DNA of 64,000 nucleotides from Methanoculleus bourgensis MS2 (GTDB lineage Archaea > Halobacteriota > Methanomicrobia > Methanomicrobiales > Methanoculleaceae): positions 1,550,001 through 1,614,000 of the forward strand of contig NC_018227.2 of the NCBI RefSeq assembly GCF_000304355.2, read 5' to 3'. Below the pieces are notes generated by a model. It was not told the origin of the DNA, made no database searches, and saw nothing but the letters and a program-made list of their open reading frames with translations. Numbering within the stretch: position 1 is the stretch's first letter; every line of letters starts with the position of its first letter. The position numbers were made by a program, and so were the translations under genes. Below are positions 8,401-15,994 of the stretch, piece by piece.

Positions 8401-9656
8401 GGGAGCGTCTTCTGCTGAGACCGCTTGCTGAGGTCCGGGATATGATGCTGGGCGCTTTCCCGCGCCCGAACCGGTCCGTCCGGGTCCCGGTGGCGGGGGC
8501 AACCGGGCGGGTGACGGTCGAGCCCATCCACTCGCCGCTGACGGTCCCGGCAACCGACATCGCCGCAAGGGACGGGTTCGCCGTTGTGAGCAGCGAGACC
8601 AGTGGTGCGGATGACGAGAACCCTGTTCTGCTCAGGGAGCCCTGCCGGGTGAACACGGGAAACGCGATCCCGCCGGGCTACGATGCGGTCGTCATGATCG
8701 AGGATATCACCGGGGGGGAGGGGGCCTGGTTCACCAGCAGGGCCGCATCACCTGGGGAGCACGTCCACCCCGCCGGGGAGGAGATCCGGAGCGGGGACCT
8801 GATCCTCCCGGCCGGACACCTGATACGCCCCTGCGACATCGGGGCGCTCCTCTCCTACGGGATCACCGGGCTTGATGTACAGGCCGTGAAGGTCGGGCTC
8901 CTGCCGACAGGGAGCGAGGTGATCCCGGCAGGCGAGCGCCCGGGCCCGGGCGAGGTGATCGAGAGCAATACTGCTGTTGCGGCGGCATGGCTCGGTGAGG
9001 CGGGCGCAACCTGCACCCGCTACCCCATCGTCTGCGACGACCAGAGGCTGCTCCGGCAGGCGATCGCAAAGGGCGTCAGGGAGAACGACCTCCTCCTGGT
9101 CTCTGCCGGTTCTTCAGCGGGCACCCGCGACTTCACTGCCGGGGTCATCGGCGATCTTGGTGAGGTGCTCGTCCACGGGATCGCCATGAAGCCCGGGAAA
9201 CCGGCGATCATCGGGCGGGTCGACGGGAAACCGGTTATCGGGATGCCGGGCTACCCGATCGCTGCTATGACGACTGTGCGGGAGCTCGCCCTCCCCCTGC
9301 TCGTGGAGTGGGGGTTCTGCGCTCCGTACGGGGAGCGCCTCCACGCCCGGCTCGCGAGGACAGTCCAGACCGACCCGGGTTTTGATGAGTACGTCTTTCT
9401 CACGGTATCTCGCTCCGGCGACCGGTACATCGCCACCCCCCTGCCCCGGGGGGCCGGGACGCAGATGACGGTCGTGCGGGCAAACGCCTACCTGCACGTC
9501 CCCCCGGGCACCGGCAGCATCCACGAGGGTGCGGAGGTCGAGATCCTGTTGACCGGGCCGCGTGCGCTGATCAGGGAGTCCCCCGGGAGCCGCAGACCCG
9601 CGCCCGAACACCGGGTGCAGGGAGTAGGAGCGACGCTCCCGCTGAAGAACTCCTGA
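8394..9656 (+). CDS. moeA: MoeA family molybdenum/tungsten insertion protein (copy 2)
   Basis: 420 residues from ATG 8394, which overlaps the first moeA stop (ATGGTGA); GAGGTGGA is the ribosome binding site. An in-frame extension to 8352 exists but would begin inside moeA1 without a good site. Motifs: DIAARDGFAVVSSE, NTGNAIPPGYDAVVMIE, LLPTGSEVIP, SAGSSAGTRDFTAG and GMPGYPIAAM. No extra periplasmic-binding domain is fused. The last 40 residues or so (Pro/Arg-rich, ending TLPLKNS) look unlike the family barrel and border the repeat region, so the original C-terminus may have been altered. Confidence 0.9.
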   Translation: MVRERLLLRPLAEVRDMMLGAFPRPNRSVRVPVAGATGRVTVEPIHSPLTVPATDIAARDGFAVVSSETSGADDENPVLLREPCRVNTGNAIPPGYDAVVMIEDITGGEGAWFTSRAASPGEHVHPAGEEIRSGDLILPAGHLIRPCDIGALLSYGITGLDVQAVKVGLLPTGSEVIPAGERPGPGEVIESNTAVAAAWLGEAGATCTRYPIVCDDQRLLRQAIAKGVRENDLLLVSAGSSAGTRDFTAGVIGDLGEVLVHGIAMKPGKPAIIGRVDGKPVIGMPGYPIAAMTTVRELALPLLVEWGFCAPYGERLHARLARTVQTDPGFDEYVFLTVSRSGDRYIATPLPRGAGTQMTVVRANAYLHVPPGTGSIHEGAEVEILLTGPRALIRESPGSRRPAPEHRVQGVGATLPLKNS

Positions 9657-10471
9657 CGGCGGTCCTGCCGGACCAACTGCGTCTACCGTTTTTACGTACA
9701 GCGGTTGCCTCACGCGGAAGAGCGCGTTGCCCTGACTGGGGACTGAGACGCTCATCCACTGTTCTTCGCGTCGCCTCAAGGCTTCGCGTGAGTTAGTACA
9801 CCGATTCCGAATTATCAGACTCTGTTGACCCCCTGTTCGTGTCCAGGTGCTCGTCCCCACCCCGGGGGAGTACCGGGTCCGGATTTCCCCGGGCTCGCCC
9901 GAGCAGGGGACCGTGGTGGGAATCTCCTCGGGGGGTGCGGGCAGGGGAGGGGGCGAGCCCCCACCCCGCAGGCGGCGGAACTCGTAGATCCCTCCTCGTA
10001 GCCCCCACCCCGCCCGGCCTCCGGCCTCCTCCCCCGCCCCCGAGGGGCGGGGGCAGTGCGAGGCGATACCCAGGGGCAAACCCTGCCCGGGCACGATGAA
10101 CTTCTGGTGCGAACCGGTCGGGCTCTCGCCGATTGCCCCCCCGACAAGGATCAAGACCGTTTTCCGAGGAGGTGGACGATTGACCGCAGACCGGTCAATA
10201 ATACCCGAAACCGACGTTCGTCTCCTGAATTGGCGGTATCCTCACGAGTCTCCATACCGAACGTTAGCGTCAATGGGGCGAGCTCCCTCCCCGCACAAGA
10301 CGGACCCGGGGCACGATAGAACAGAGCAGAGGAACCTCCCAGTCGCCAATCTCGCGTTGAGCGTGAAGCCTTGATGGGGGGATCAACACCCACCCAGTCT
10401 TCGCGCCCTCAAAATACGATAAAAAAATCGTCCAGGAGCCTCCGGTTGCCCGGAGTCCGCCCGCCCATCCG
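9657..10471. repeat. Intergenic block made of interspersed repeat modules
   Basis: No gene is supported in these 815 bases. 9710-9800 carries the CTTCGCG/CGCGAAG-rich module also seen at 13800, 44905 and 57060. 9884-9960 (minus) matches the GC-rich module at 45640-45723 and 57127-57185 (shared GGACCGTGGTGGGAATC). 9961-10072 (minus) matches 45912-46020 (shared GCCGCCTGCGGGG, GAGTTCCGCCG). 10283-10350 (minus) matches 45587-45660 (shared GACCCGGGGCACGAT, CCTCCCCGCACAAG). The 10283 piece and the 9884 piece are the two halves of one module that is intact elsewhere. Confidence 0.7.
10179..10199. other. 8-bp inverted repeat inside the repeat block
   Basis: ATTGACCG and CGGTCAAT separated by 5 nt, just after a GAGGAGGTGGA sequence. 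This could be a leftover operator of a lost gene or chance. Confidence 0.25.
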
Positions 10472-11245
10472 TCACCCGCCGTTCTCGCAGGCGCTCACGA
10501 GCGCCCTGATGCGGCCCTCGAGGTCAGGGAGCCTCTCCTGGTACTCCCGCGCGAGCAGGAACGTCCTGACGGCGTCGCCCATCCCCCGGTGGACATCCAG
10601 GAGGTGGCGGTACTCCGGGGGAACCGGATACCGGAAGTTTCTCGAAGCGACGGTGGAGCCGTCGACGGAGAAGTCAATGAGCCGGGCGAGGCGGTCGAGG
10701 GAGAGGACCTGTTTCATGCCGAAACACCGCCGGATCTCCCGCTGGAGGTCGACGAGGGTGCACCCATCAAGGGAGACCTCTGCGGCGCGGAAGGCCTTCC
10801 GCTCCATATGCGCCGCAAAGACGACTACCTTGTTGATATCCCCTGCCGAGAGGAGCGACTCCATGAAGAGCCGAAGGTCGACAAACGCATTCCGGGCGGT
10901 CTCTCCGGCCGCCAGAACCTCACTCTCGGGAACCCGGAACGAGTGGTCGTAGGCCATCCCGTACTCGCCGCGGCCCATATTCGCCACGGTGGTCGCGACA
11001 CCGACGGTTTTGCCGCATTGATCGGTCACCTTCTTCCAGATCTCAACGTCGACATCATACCGGAACTGCTCCCCTATATACCTGACGCTGTCATCCCCGG
11101 GCCGGTGGACGACCGCGCCTATCTCGACCGGCATCATGACCGCCCGGCAGGTGCCGTAGACGTAGCCGAACTCGATATCAAGGTAGACGCTCTCGCCACA
11201 CTGACCCGTCATGGACTGGAACACACAAAGAGATCTCGTGCGCAC
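10472..11245 (-). CDS. DnaQ/RNase T-like (DEDDh fold) protein, divergent active site; paralog of 20795-21520
   Basis: 257 residues from GTG 11245 (a later ATG at 11212, MTGQCGESVYLDIEFG, is also possible). The layout matches 3'-5' exonucleases of the DEDDh group: motif I D-x-E in YLDIEFG, a motif II-like segment VVVFAAHMERKAF where the usual Asp is not evident, VDLQREIRR as in the family's D-T/L segment, and motif III H-x4-D in HRGMGDAV. The C-terminal third is helical. About 240 residues align by eye with the paralog at 20795-21520, including MPVEIG, FRYDVDVE, TVANMGRGEY and HRxxGDA. Divergent from the RNase III gene. The exact role (DNA or RNA trimming, or a catalytically altered protein) is unknown. 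Confidence 0.6.
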   Translation of the reverse strand: MRTRSLCVFQSMTGQCGESVYLDIEFGYVYGTCRAVMMPVEIGAVVHRPGDDSVRYIGEQFRYDVDVEIWKKVTDQCGKTVGVATTVANMGRGEYGMAYDHSFRVPESEVLAAGETARNAFVDLRLFMESLLSAGDINKVVVFAAHMERKAFRAAEVSLDGCTLVDLQREIRRCFGMKQVLSLDRLARLIDFSVDGSTVASRNFRYPVPPEYRHLLDVHRGMGDAVRTFLLAREYQERLPDLEGRIRALVSACENGG

Positions 11246-11285
11246 GCGACGAAAAGGTTACCCTGTGCGGGAGCAGTCCCGGCAA

Positions 11286-11295
11286 AGGTTTATCC
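11286..11295 (+). promoter_or_regulatory. TATA-like box of rnc
   Basis: AAAGGTTTATCC is seen here and, on the minus strand, at 32804-32814 ahead of the flavin reductase gene, suggesting a local promoter consensus. Transcription would begin near 11315, which disfavours an rnc start at 11302. Confidence 0.4.
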
Positions 11296-11331
11296 GGATA
11301 GATGGAGGCCATTCTATATGAGAATAGCAGG

Positions 11332-12129
11332 ATGCCCCTGCACCAGGCGACCATGAGACTCTCTACCATCCGGGAAAGACTTCATATCGGCAGTCTCTTC
11401 GGGAAGAAACTCCCCCGGCACCCGGAGCTCGCCGGCCGTGACCGGGGGGCGGAACTACGCGCGCTCCTCGCTGTCCCCCCGTTCGGGATCACCAACGTGA
11501 GCGATGCAGCCCTCAACCTCTACGACCAGGCGCTGACCCATCGGTCGTACGCAAACGGCGGGGAGTACCCGGTAGCGGCGGTCGAAGACAATGAGAGGCT
11601 TGAGTTCCTGGGAAACTACGTCCTTGACTTCATCATCGCCGACCACATCTACGACGCCTACGACCTCCCGCCCGGCGAGATGAACCGGAGGCTCCAGGTG
11701 ACCAGGAACACAAAACTCGCCGATATCGTGCTCGAACAGGGGCTCGGCATCGACGGCGCCATCAGGAGGAAGGGGCAGGCGCTGACCGATTCCATCATCG
11801 CAGACGCGTTCGAGGCCCTGATCGGCGCCATCTTCCTCGACCGCGGCCTTGACGTGGCGCGGGAGGTGGTGCTCGCGATCTTTGAGGACGAGATCGCGGA
11901 GTGCGACACCCACAGGAACTACCGGGGGAGGCTCCAGGAGTACGTCGCCCAACAAGACCTCGGCAGTCTCGCGTATGACTACCGCCAGACCGGCCCGGGG
12001 AACTGCCCGGTCTGGGCCGCCCGGGTGACCGTCGGCGGGATTCCTCTCGGGAAGGGGGAGGCCCGGACCAAGCAGGGGGCGGCGATGCTCGCGGCAAAAG
12101 AGGCGCTCGTCCACCTCGGGGAGGAGTGA
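11332..12129 (+). CDS. rnc: Ribonuclease III, atypical active site
   Basis: 265 residues from ATG 11332 (ATG 11302 lies before the expected transcript start; ATG 11353 is another option). Double-strand-specific ribonuclease with an N-terminal RNase III domain and a C-terminal dsRNA-binding domain (NYRGRLQEYVAQQ to AAMLAAKEALVHL). The signature reads NERLEFLGNYVLDF: the metal-binding Asp that normally follows LEFLG (D45 in E. coli) is Asn, codon AAC at 11614-11616. The second pair is intact in ADAFEALIGAIFLDRG (Asp 11803, Glu 11812). RNase III is patchy in Archaea. It may be slow, inactive, or a binder; the fold assignment is secure. Confidence 0.85.
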   Translation: MPLHQATMRLSTIRERLHIGSLFGKKLPRHPELAGRDRGAELRALLAVPPFGITNVSDAALNLYDQALTHRSYANGGEYPVAAVEDNERLEFLGNYVLDFIIADHIYDAYDLPPGEMNRRLQVTRNTKLADIVLEQGLGIDGAIRRKGQALTDSIIADAFEALIGAIFLDRGLDVAREVVLAIFEDEIAECDTHRNYRGRLQEYVAQQDLGSLAYDYRQTGPGNCPVWAARVTVGGIPLGKGEARTKQGAAMLAAKEALVHLGEE

Positions 12130-12130
12130 G

Positions 12131-13309
12131 GTGCAACCGGTCGGGCGGGACGCGACCGTCGCCGTCGTCAGGTGCGGGGGCTACGGCCGTGACGAGGTCG
12201 ATGCGGCCGTCAGCCGCGCGATCGACCTCATCGGGGGTATGGGGAGGTTTGTCGCGCCGAAAGAGTTGGTGCTCCTCAAACCAAATCTCCTGCAGGGCCA
12301 GGAGCCGGAGCGGTGCGTCACCACGCACCCGGCGGTCGTCGCTGCCGTCGCCCGCCTCCTCGTGGGACACGGGTGTCAGGTTGTCATCGGCGACAGCCCA
12401 GGAGCCGGGATCGTCTACAACGAGACGAACCTGCGGCGGGCATACGCGCGGGCCGGGTATACAGCGGTGGCTGAGGAGACCAGTGTCGTCCTGAACTACG
12501 ATACCGGCTACCAGACCGTCTCATACCCGGAGGGCGCGGTGATGAAACAGTTCTCCATCATCACCCCAGCGGTCGCGGCTGACGCGATCGTGGTCGTCTC
12601 CAAGGCCAAGACCCACATGTGGACCCGGATGACGGGTGCCGCGAAGAACCTCTTCGGGCTCATCCCCGGGCTTGAGAAGCCGGTCTTCCACTTCCGGTTC
12701 CAGGACGAGTATGCTTTTGGAAGGATGCTCGTCGACCTCAACGAGTGCATGAAGCCCCGGCTCCAGGTCATGGACGCGGTCATGGCAATGGAGGGGGACG
12801 GCCCCCAGGCAGGGAGTCCGCGGAAGGTCGGGGTGATCCTTGCCGGGAGCGACCCTGCGGCCGTGGACACGGTCCTCGCCCGGCTCATCGGGATGGACCC
12901 GCTCGAGATCGGGAGCATCAGGAGCGCGGCCGCCCGTGGCCTCATCGATCCCACGGCCGTCCGGACGGTCGGCGACGACCCGGCGGACCTCGCGGTCCCG
13001 GACTTCAAAAAACCCTCCACCTACACCGGGGGCGGGGCGGGGCCCTGGCGGCGCGTGGTCCTCGCCATCACGCAGCGGTTCGGGAAGACCTACGCCCCAC
13101 GGCCCGGCGTGGTCGGGGAGGCATGTATCGGGTGTGGGAAGTGCGAGCGGATCTGCCCGGTGCACGCGGTCACCGTCACTGAGGGCAGGGCGACGATCGA
13201 CCTCTCGCGCTGCATCAGGTGCTACTGCTGCCACGAGATCTGCACCGAGCGCGCCATCGCCCTCTCCCGGGGCCTCGCCGGAAGACTCCTCGCCCGCCTG
13301 CTCGGGTGA
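12131..13309 (+). CDS. DUF362 domain protein with two [4Fe-4S] ferredoxin motifs
   Basis: 392 residues, start GTG 12131 with GAGGAGTGAG upstream, 1 nt after rnc. The N-terminal 300 residues are a DUF362 domain (VLLKPNLLQGQEPERCVTTHP, VSKAKTHMWTRMTGAAKNLF); the C-terminal part carries CIGCGKCERICP and CIRCYCCHEIC, two [4Fe-4S] sites. Such proteins are common in methanogens as soluble iron-sulfur proteins of unknown substrate. Tight spacing with rnc suggests co-transcription, not a shared function. The second cluster motif is spaced C-x2-C-x2-C-x3-C with an additional Cys (RCYCCHEIC). Confidence 0.85.
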   Translation: MQPVGRDATVAVVRCGGYGRDEVDAAVSRAIDLIGGMGRFVAPKELVLLKPNLLQGQEPERCVTTHPAVVAAVARLLVGHGCQVVIGDSPGAGIVYNETNLRRAYARAGYTAVAEETSVVLNYDTGYQTVSYPEGAVMKQFSIITPAVAADAIVVVSKAKTHMWTRMTGAAKNLFGLIPGLEKPVFHFRFQDEYAFGRMLVDLNECMKPRLQVMDAVMAMEGDGPQAGSPRKVGVILAGSDPAAVDTVLARLIGMDPLEIGSIRSAAARGLIDPTAVRTVGDDPADLAVPDFKKPSTYTGGGAGPWRRVVLAITQRFGKTYAPRPGVVGEACIGCGKCERICPVHAVTVTEGRATIDLSRCIRCYCCHEICTERAIALSRGLAGRLLARLLG

Positions 13310-13362
13310 AGCGGCGGGCCGGCCGAAACGCTCATGAGCGACCCCGGCAAGACCAGGGGACC

Positions 13363-13731
13363 ATGCCATGCCCGTTCTGCAACCCGGCCCCGGAGGATAT
13401 CGTCGCAAGAAACGACCTCTGCTACGCCCGCTACGACATCCACCCGGTCAGTCCCGGCCACCTGCTCGTCATCCCATTCCGGCATGTGGCAAGTTACTTT
13501 GATACGACCTACGAAGAACGAATGGCGCTTGCCCGGCTCATCGACGACTGCAGGGAGATCAGCGAACGCGAGCACCATCCTGACGGCTACAACATCGGCG
13601 TCAACGTCGGAGAGGCTGCAGGACAGGTCGTGATGCACGTCCATGTTCACTTCATACCGCGCTACCGGGGCGATGTCGCCGGAGAGCATGAAGGGGGCGT
13701 GCGGGGCGCGGTACCCGGCAGGCCCGGATGA
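13363..13731 (+). CDS. HIT family hydrolase
   Basis: 122 residues from ATG 13363. Histidine-triad proteins hydrolyse nucleoside phosphoramidates, AppppA or related nucleotides. The triad is in VVMHVHVHFIPRYRGD (H-x-H-x-H), and an N-terminal CxxC (MPCPFCNP) suggests the zinc-containing subgroup. Family sequence SPGHLLVIPFRHV and NIGVNVGEAAGQ are present. The last 15 residues or so (GGVRGAVPGRPG) are Gly/Arg-rich and run into repeat DNA, so the original C-terminus may be altered. The nucleotide substrate is not predictable. Confidence 0.9.
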   Translation: MPCPFCNPAPEDIVARNDLCYARYDIHPVSPGHLLVIPFRHVASYFDTTYEERMALARLIDDCREISEREHHPDGYNIGVNVGEAAGQVVMHVHVHFIPRYRGDVAGEHEGGVRGAVPGRPG

Positions 13732-14048
13732 GATGAACGGGTGGTTTTAGCCCGGGAAAACCCCTGTACATTGACGCACGCGAAGCACACGAGAGTGCGC
13801 GGGAGACCGGGTGGATGGATATGCAACTTCCTCTTCGCGTCCTTCGCGGCTTCGCGTGAGCTTTGGTGTGAGATAACGATACGGTCTCACGCGAAGGCTG
13901 CGAAGCCGCGAAGATCTTTCCGGGTACCTGCAGGTCGCTGATGCGTGCGAAGGCGCGGTAATTCAGCCGTCCGGTTCGCCGTATCACGCCGCGCGGAACC
14001 GGCGTCGGGTATTCGCCGGGCGATACCCCGGGGTGCCTATTTGGAATG
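13732..14048. repeat. Gene-free stretch with CTTCGCG-type inverted repeat
   Basis: 13829-13916 contains CTTCGCGTCCTTCGCGGC, then TTCGCGTGAG, and about 25 nt later CTCACGCGAAGG and CGAAGCCGCGAAG: arms of about 18 nt in inverted orientation. The same low-complexity family recurs at 9710, 44905 and 57060. No open frame is convincing. Confidence 0.6.
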
Positions 14049-14092
14049 ATTAATTATGTAAGTAGGGCATAGTTACCCTACGAGGGACTTTA
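14049..14092 (+). promoter_or_regulatory. ech promoter with operator-like inverted repeat
   Basis: A TATA-like box TAATTATGTA (about 14050-14059) is followed by GTAGGG (14062-14067), 8 nt, and CCCTAC (14076-14081). The expected transcription start (about 14078) falls inside the repeat, so a protein bound there could block initiation. The GTG start of echA is at 14093. No regulator is identified. Confidence 0.5.
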
Positions 14093-15994
14093 GTGCAGAC
14101 GCTGCTCTTCCTTATACTATTTCCCATCCTCGTCGCATGTCTTTTATTGTTCGTGAAGCGAACGACATTGCGCTACGCGGTGGTCGCCCTTTCGGCTCTC
14201 GCCATCGGGGGGGCATCGATATACCTGCTTATGCGGTATGCGTTCGCGGGCGCGGTCTACTTTGCCGCGCCCTCGGAGGCGGCAAGCCTCGCCATGGTGG
14301 CCATCGAGATGGTGCTTGCGCTCTTCATCATTTACATGGGCGCAAAGTTCAGGAACTACCTGGCAATCGCGCTGGCCGTTGTGCAGGCAGCGCTGATCGT
14401 GTATCTTGAGATGACGTTCCCGGAGAACCTTCACGCGGCTAACAACCTCTTCATCGACCAGTTCTCCATCATCATGGCCCTGATCATCGGGATCATCGGG
14501 AGCCTCATAGCCGTATACGCGGTCAGGTACATGGAGACGTATCATCACCATCATCCGGAGGTGCGTGATCGGCAGAAGATGTTCTTCTTCGTCATCTTCG
14601 CCTTCCTTGCCGCGATGTTCGGCCTTGTCTTCTCCAACAACCTCATGTGGGTCTTCTTCTTCTGGGAGATCACGACCATCAGCTCATTCCTGCTGATCGG
14701 CTACTCGGAGACCGATGAGGCGACAAGGAACGCCTTCCGCGCCCTGGTGATGAACCTCCTCGGCGGGGTCGCGTTCGTCGCGGCGATCATCTACCTTGCC
14801 GCCGAGCCGGCAAGTGGGGGCATCGATCTCGCCCGGGTGCTCGCCTCAGGCGACACGGCCGTCATCCTGATACCGGCCGTCCTGATCGGGTTTGCCGGCA
14901 TCACGAAGGCGGCCCTGATGCCGTTCTCCTCCTGGCTCCTCGGGGCGATGGTGGCCCCGACCCCGGTCTCGGCCCTGCTCCACTCGAGCACCATGGTCAA
15001 GGCCGGTGTCTACATCCTGGTCAGGTTTGCACCCGTCTTCGCCGGGACGTTCGCCGGGTTCTCGGTCGGCCTCGTCGGCGCCGTGACGTTTGTCGTCGCA
15101 TCCGCGATAGCGATATCGCAGAGTAACGCAAAATTGGTCCTCGCCTACTCGACGATCGCAAACCTCGGGCTGATAGCCGCCTGTGCGGGTGTCGGAACCC
15201 ACATGCTCGTCTGGGCAGCCATCCTGCTGATCATCTTCCACGCCGTCGCGAAATCGCTCCTCTTCCTCGGGACCGGGGCGATCGAGCACCGGACCGGGAG
15301 CCGCGACATCGAGGACATGGAAGGCCTGATCGTCAGGATGCCGAAGATGGCGGTCATGATGTTCATCGGGATCGCCGGTATGTTCCTTGCGCCGTTCGGC
15401 ATGCTGGTCTCCAAGTGGGCGGCGATCGAGGCGTTCGTCCAGGTCCCCTTCGGCCTGGTCTTCGTCGCCATCCTCGCCTACGGGAGCGCAGTTACGGTCT
15501 TTTTCTGGGCGAAGTGGATGGGCAAACTCGTGACGGTCACCCGGGAGACGGAGCGGATCGAGAAAGGGTTCCTGGAGGAGCCCTGGGCTCCTCTCTACAT
15601 CATCACCGGGCTTGTGATAGCGGCCGTCTTCCTCTTCCCGGTCATATCCTCGACGCTGATTGAGCCCTACGTCCTTGCCATCTACGGTATTACGACGGGC
15701 CTTGCACAGACAAACGTCGCTATCATGCTCCTGATGATGGCCCTGCTCCTGATCCTCCCGGTCTCGTTCTTCCTCTTCCGGAGGACCGCAAAGCACCTCC
15801 CGGCCTACATGGGCGGGAGGCCCGCGACGCCGGACCTGCACTTCGCAGGCTCCCTCGGCATGACCAGGGAGGCCCAGACCAGGAACTACTACCTCACCGA
15901 CTACTTCGGCGAGGCACGGCTCTTCCGGCCGGGGGCGGTGGTCTGCATCGTCCTGATCCTCGCATCGTGGGTCCTTGCGGGGGTGGCCTTATGA
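14093..15994 (+). CDS. echA: Energy-converting hydrogenase Ech, subunit A (NuoL/Mrp-type antiporter)
   Basis: 633 residues, GTG start. Large membrane subunit of the Ech-type [NiFe] hydrogenase, which couples H2 and ferredoxin redox chemistry to ion translocation. Many hydrophobic helices and antiporter-family sequence are visible: FFFWEITTISSFLLIGYSE, KAALMPFSSWLLGAMVAPTP with SALLHSSTMVKAGVYI, and the HAVAKSLLFLG segment, containing the Glu, Lys and His residues used in proton pathways. First gene of six in echABCDEF; its stop overlaps the echB start (ATGA). In hydrogenotrophs Ech can provide reduced ferredoxin for Fwd. Confidence 0.93.
   Translation: MQTLLFLILFPILVACLLLFVKRTTLRYAVVALSALAIGGASIYLLMRYAFAGAVYFAAPSEAASLAMVAIEMVLALFIIYMGAKFRNYLAIALAVVQAALIVYLEMTFPENLHAANNLFIDQFSIIMALIIGIIGSLIAVYAVRYMETYHHHHPEVRDRQKMFFFVIFAFLAAMFGLVFSNNLMWVFFFWEITTISSFLLIGYSETDEATRNAFRALVMNLLGGVAFVAAIIYLAAEPASGGIDLARVLASGDTAVILIPAVLIGFAGITKAALMPFSSWLLGAMVAPTPVSALLHSSTMVKAGVYILVRFAPVFAGTFAGFSVGLVGAVTFVVASAIAISQSNAKLVLAYSTIANLGLIAACAGVGTHMLVWAAILLIIFHAVAKSLLFLGTGAIEHRTGSRDIEDMEGLIVRMPKMAVMMFIGIAGMFLAPFGMLVSKWAAIEAFVQVPFGLVFVAILAYGSAVTVFFWAKWMGKLVTVTRETERIEKGFLEEPWAPLYIITGLVIAAVFLFPVISSTLIEPYVLAIYGITTGLAQTNVAIMLLMMALLLILPVSFFLFRRTAKHLPAYMGGRPATPDLHFAGSLGMTREAQTRNYYLTDYFGEARLFRPGAVVCIVLILASWVLAGVAL

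Noticed and set aside
12521-13408. 295-codon minus-strand frame opposite the DUF362 gene
   Set aside because: Shadow of a gene with ferredoxin motifs on the other strand.
13829-13916. CRISPR-like array
   Set aside because: The units are irregular, inverted and lack equal spacers; no cas genes are near.
14846-15841. 331-codon minus-strand frame opposite echA
   Set aside because: Highly charged antisense of hydrophobic helices, a known artefact in GC-rich DNA.
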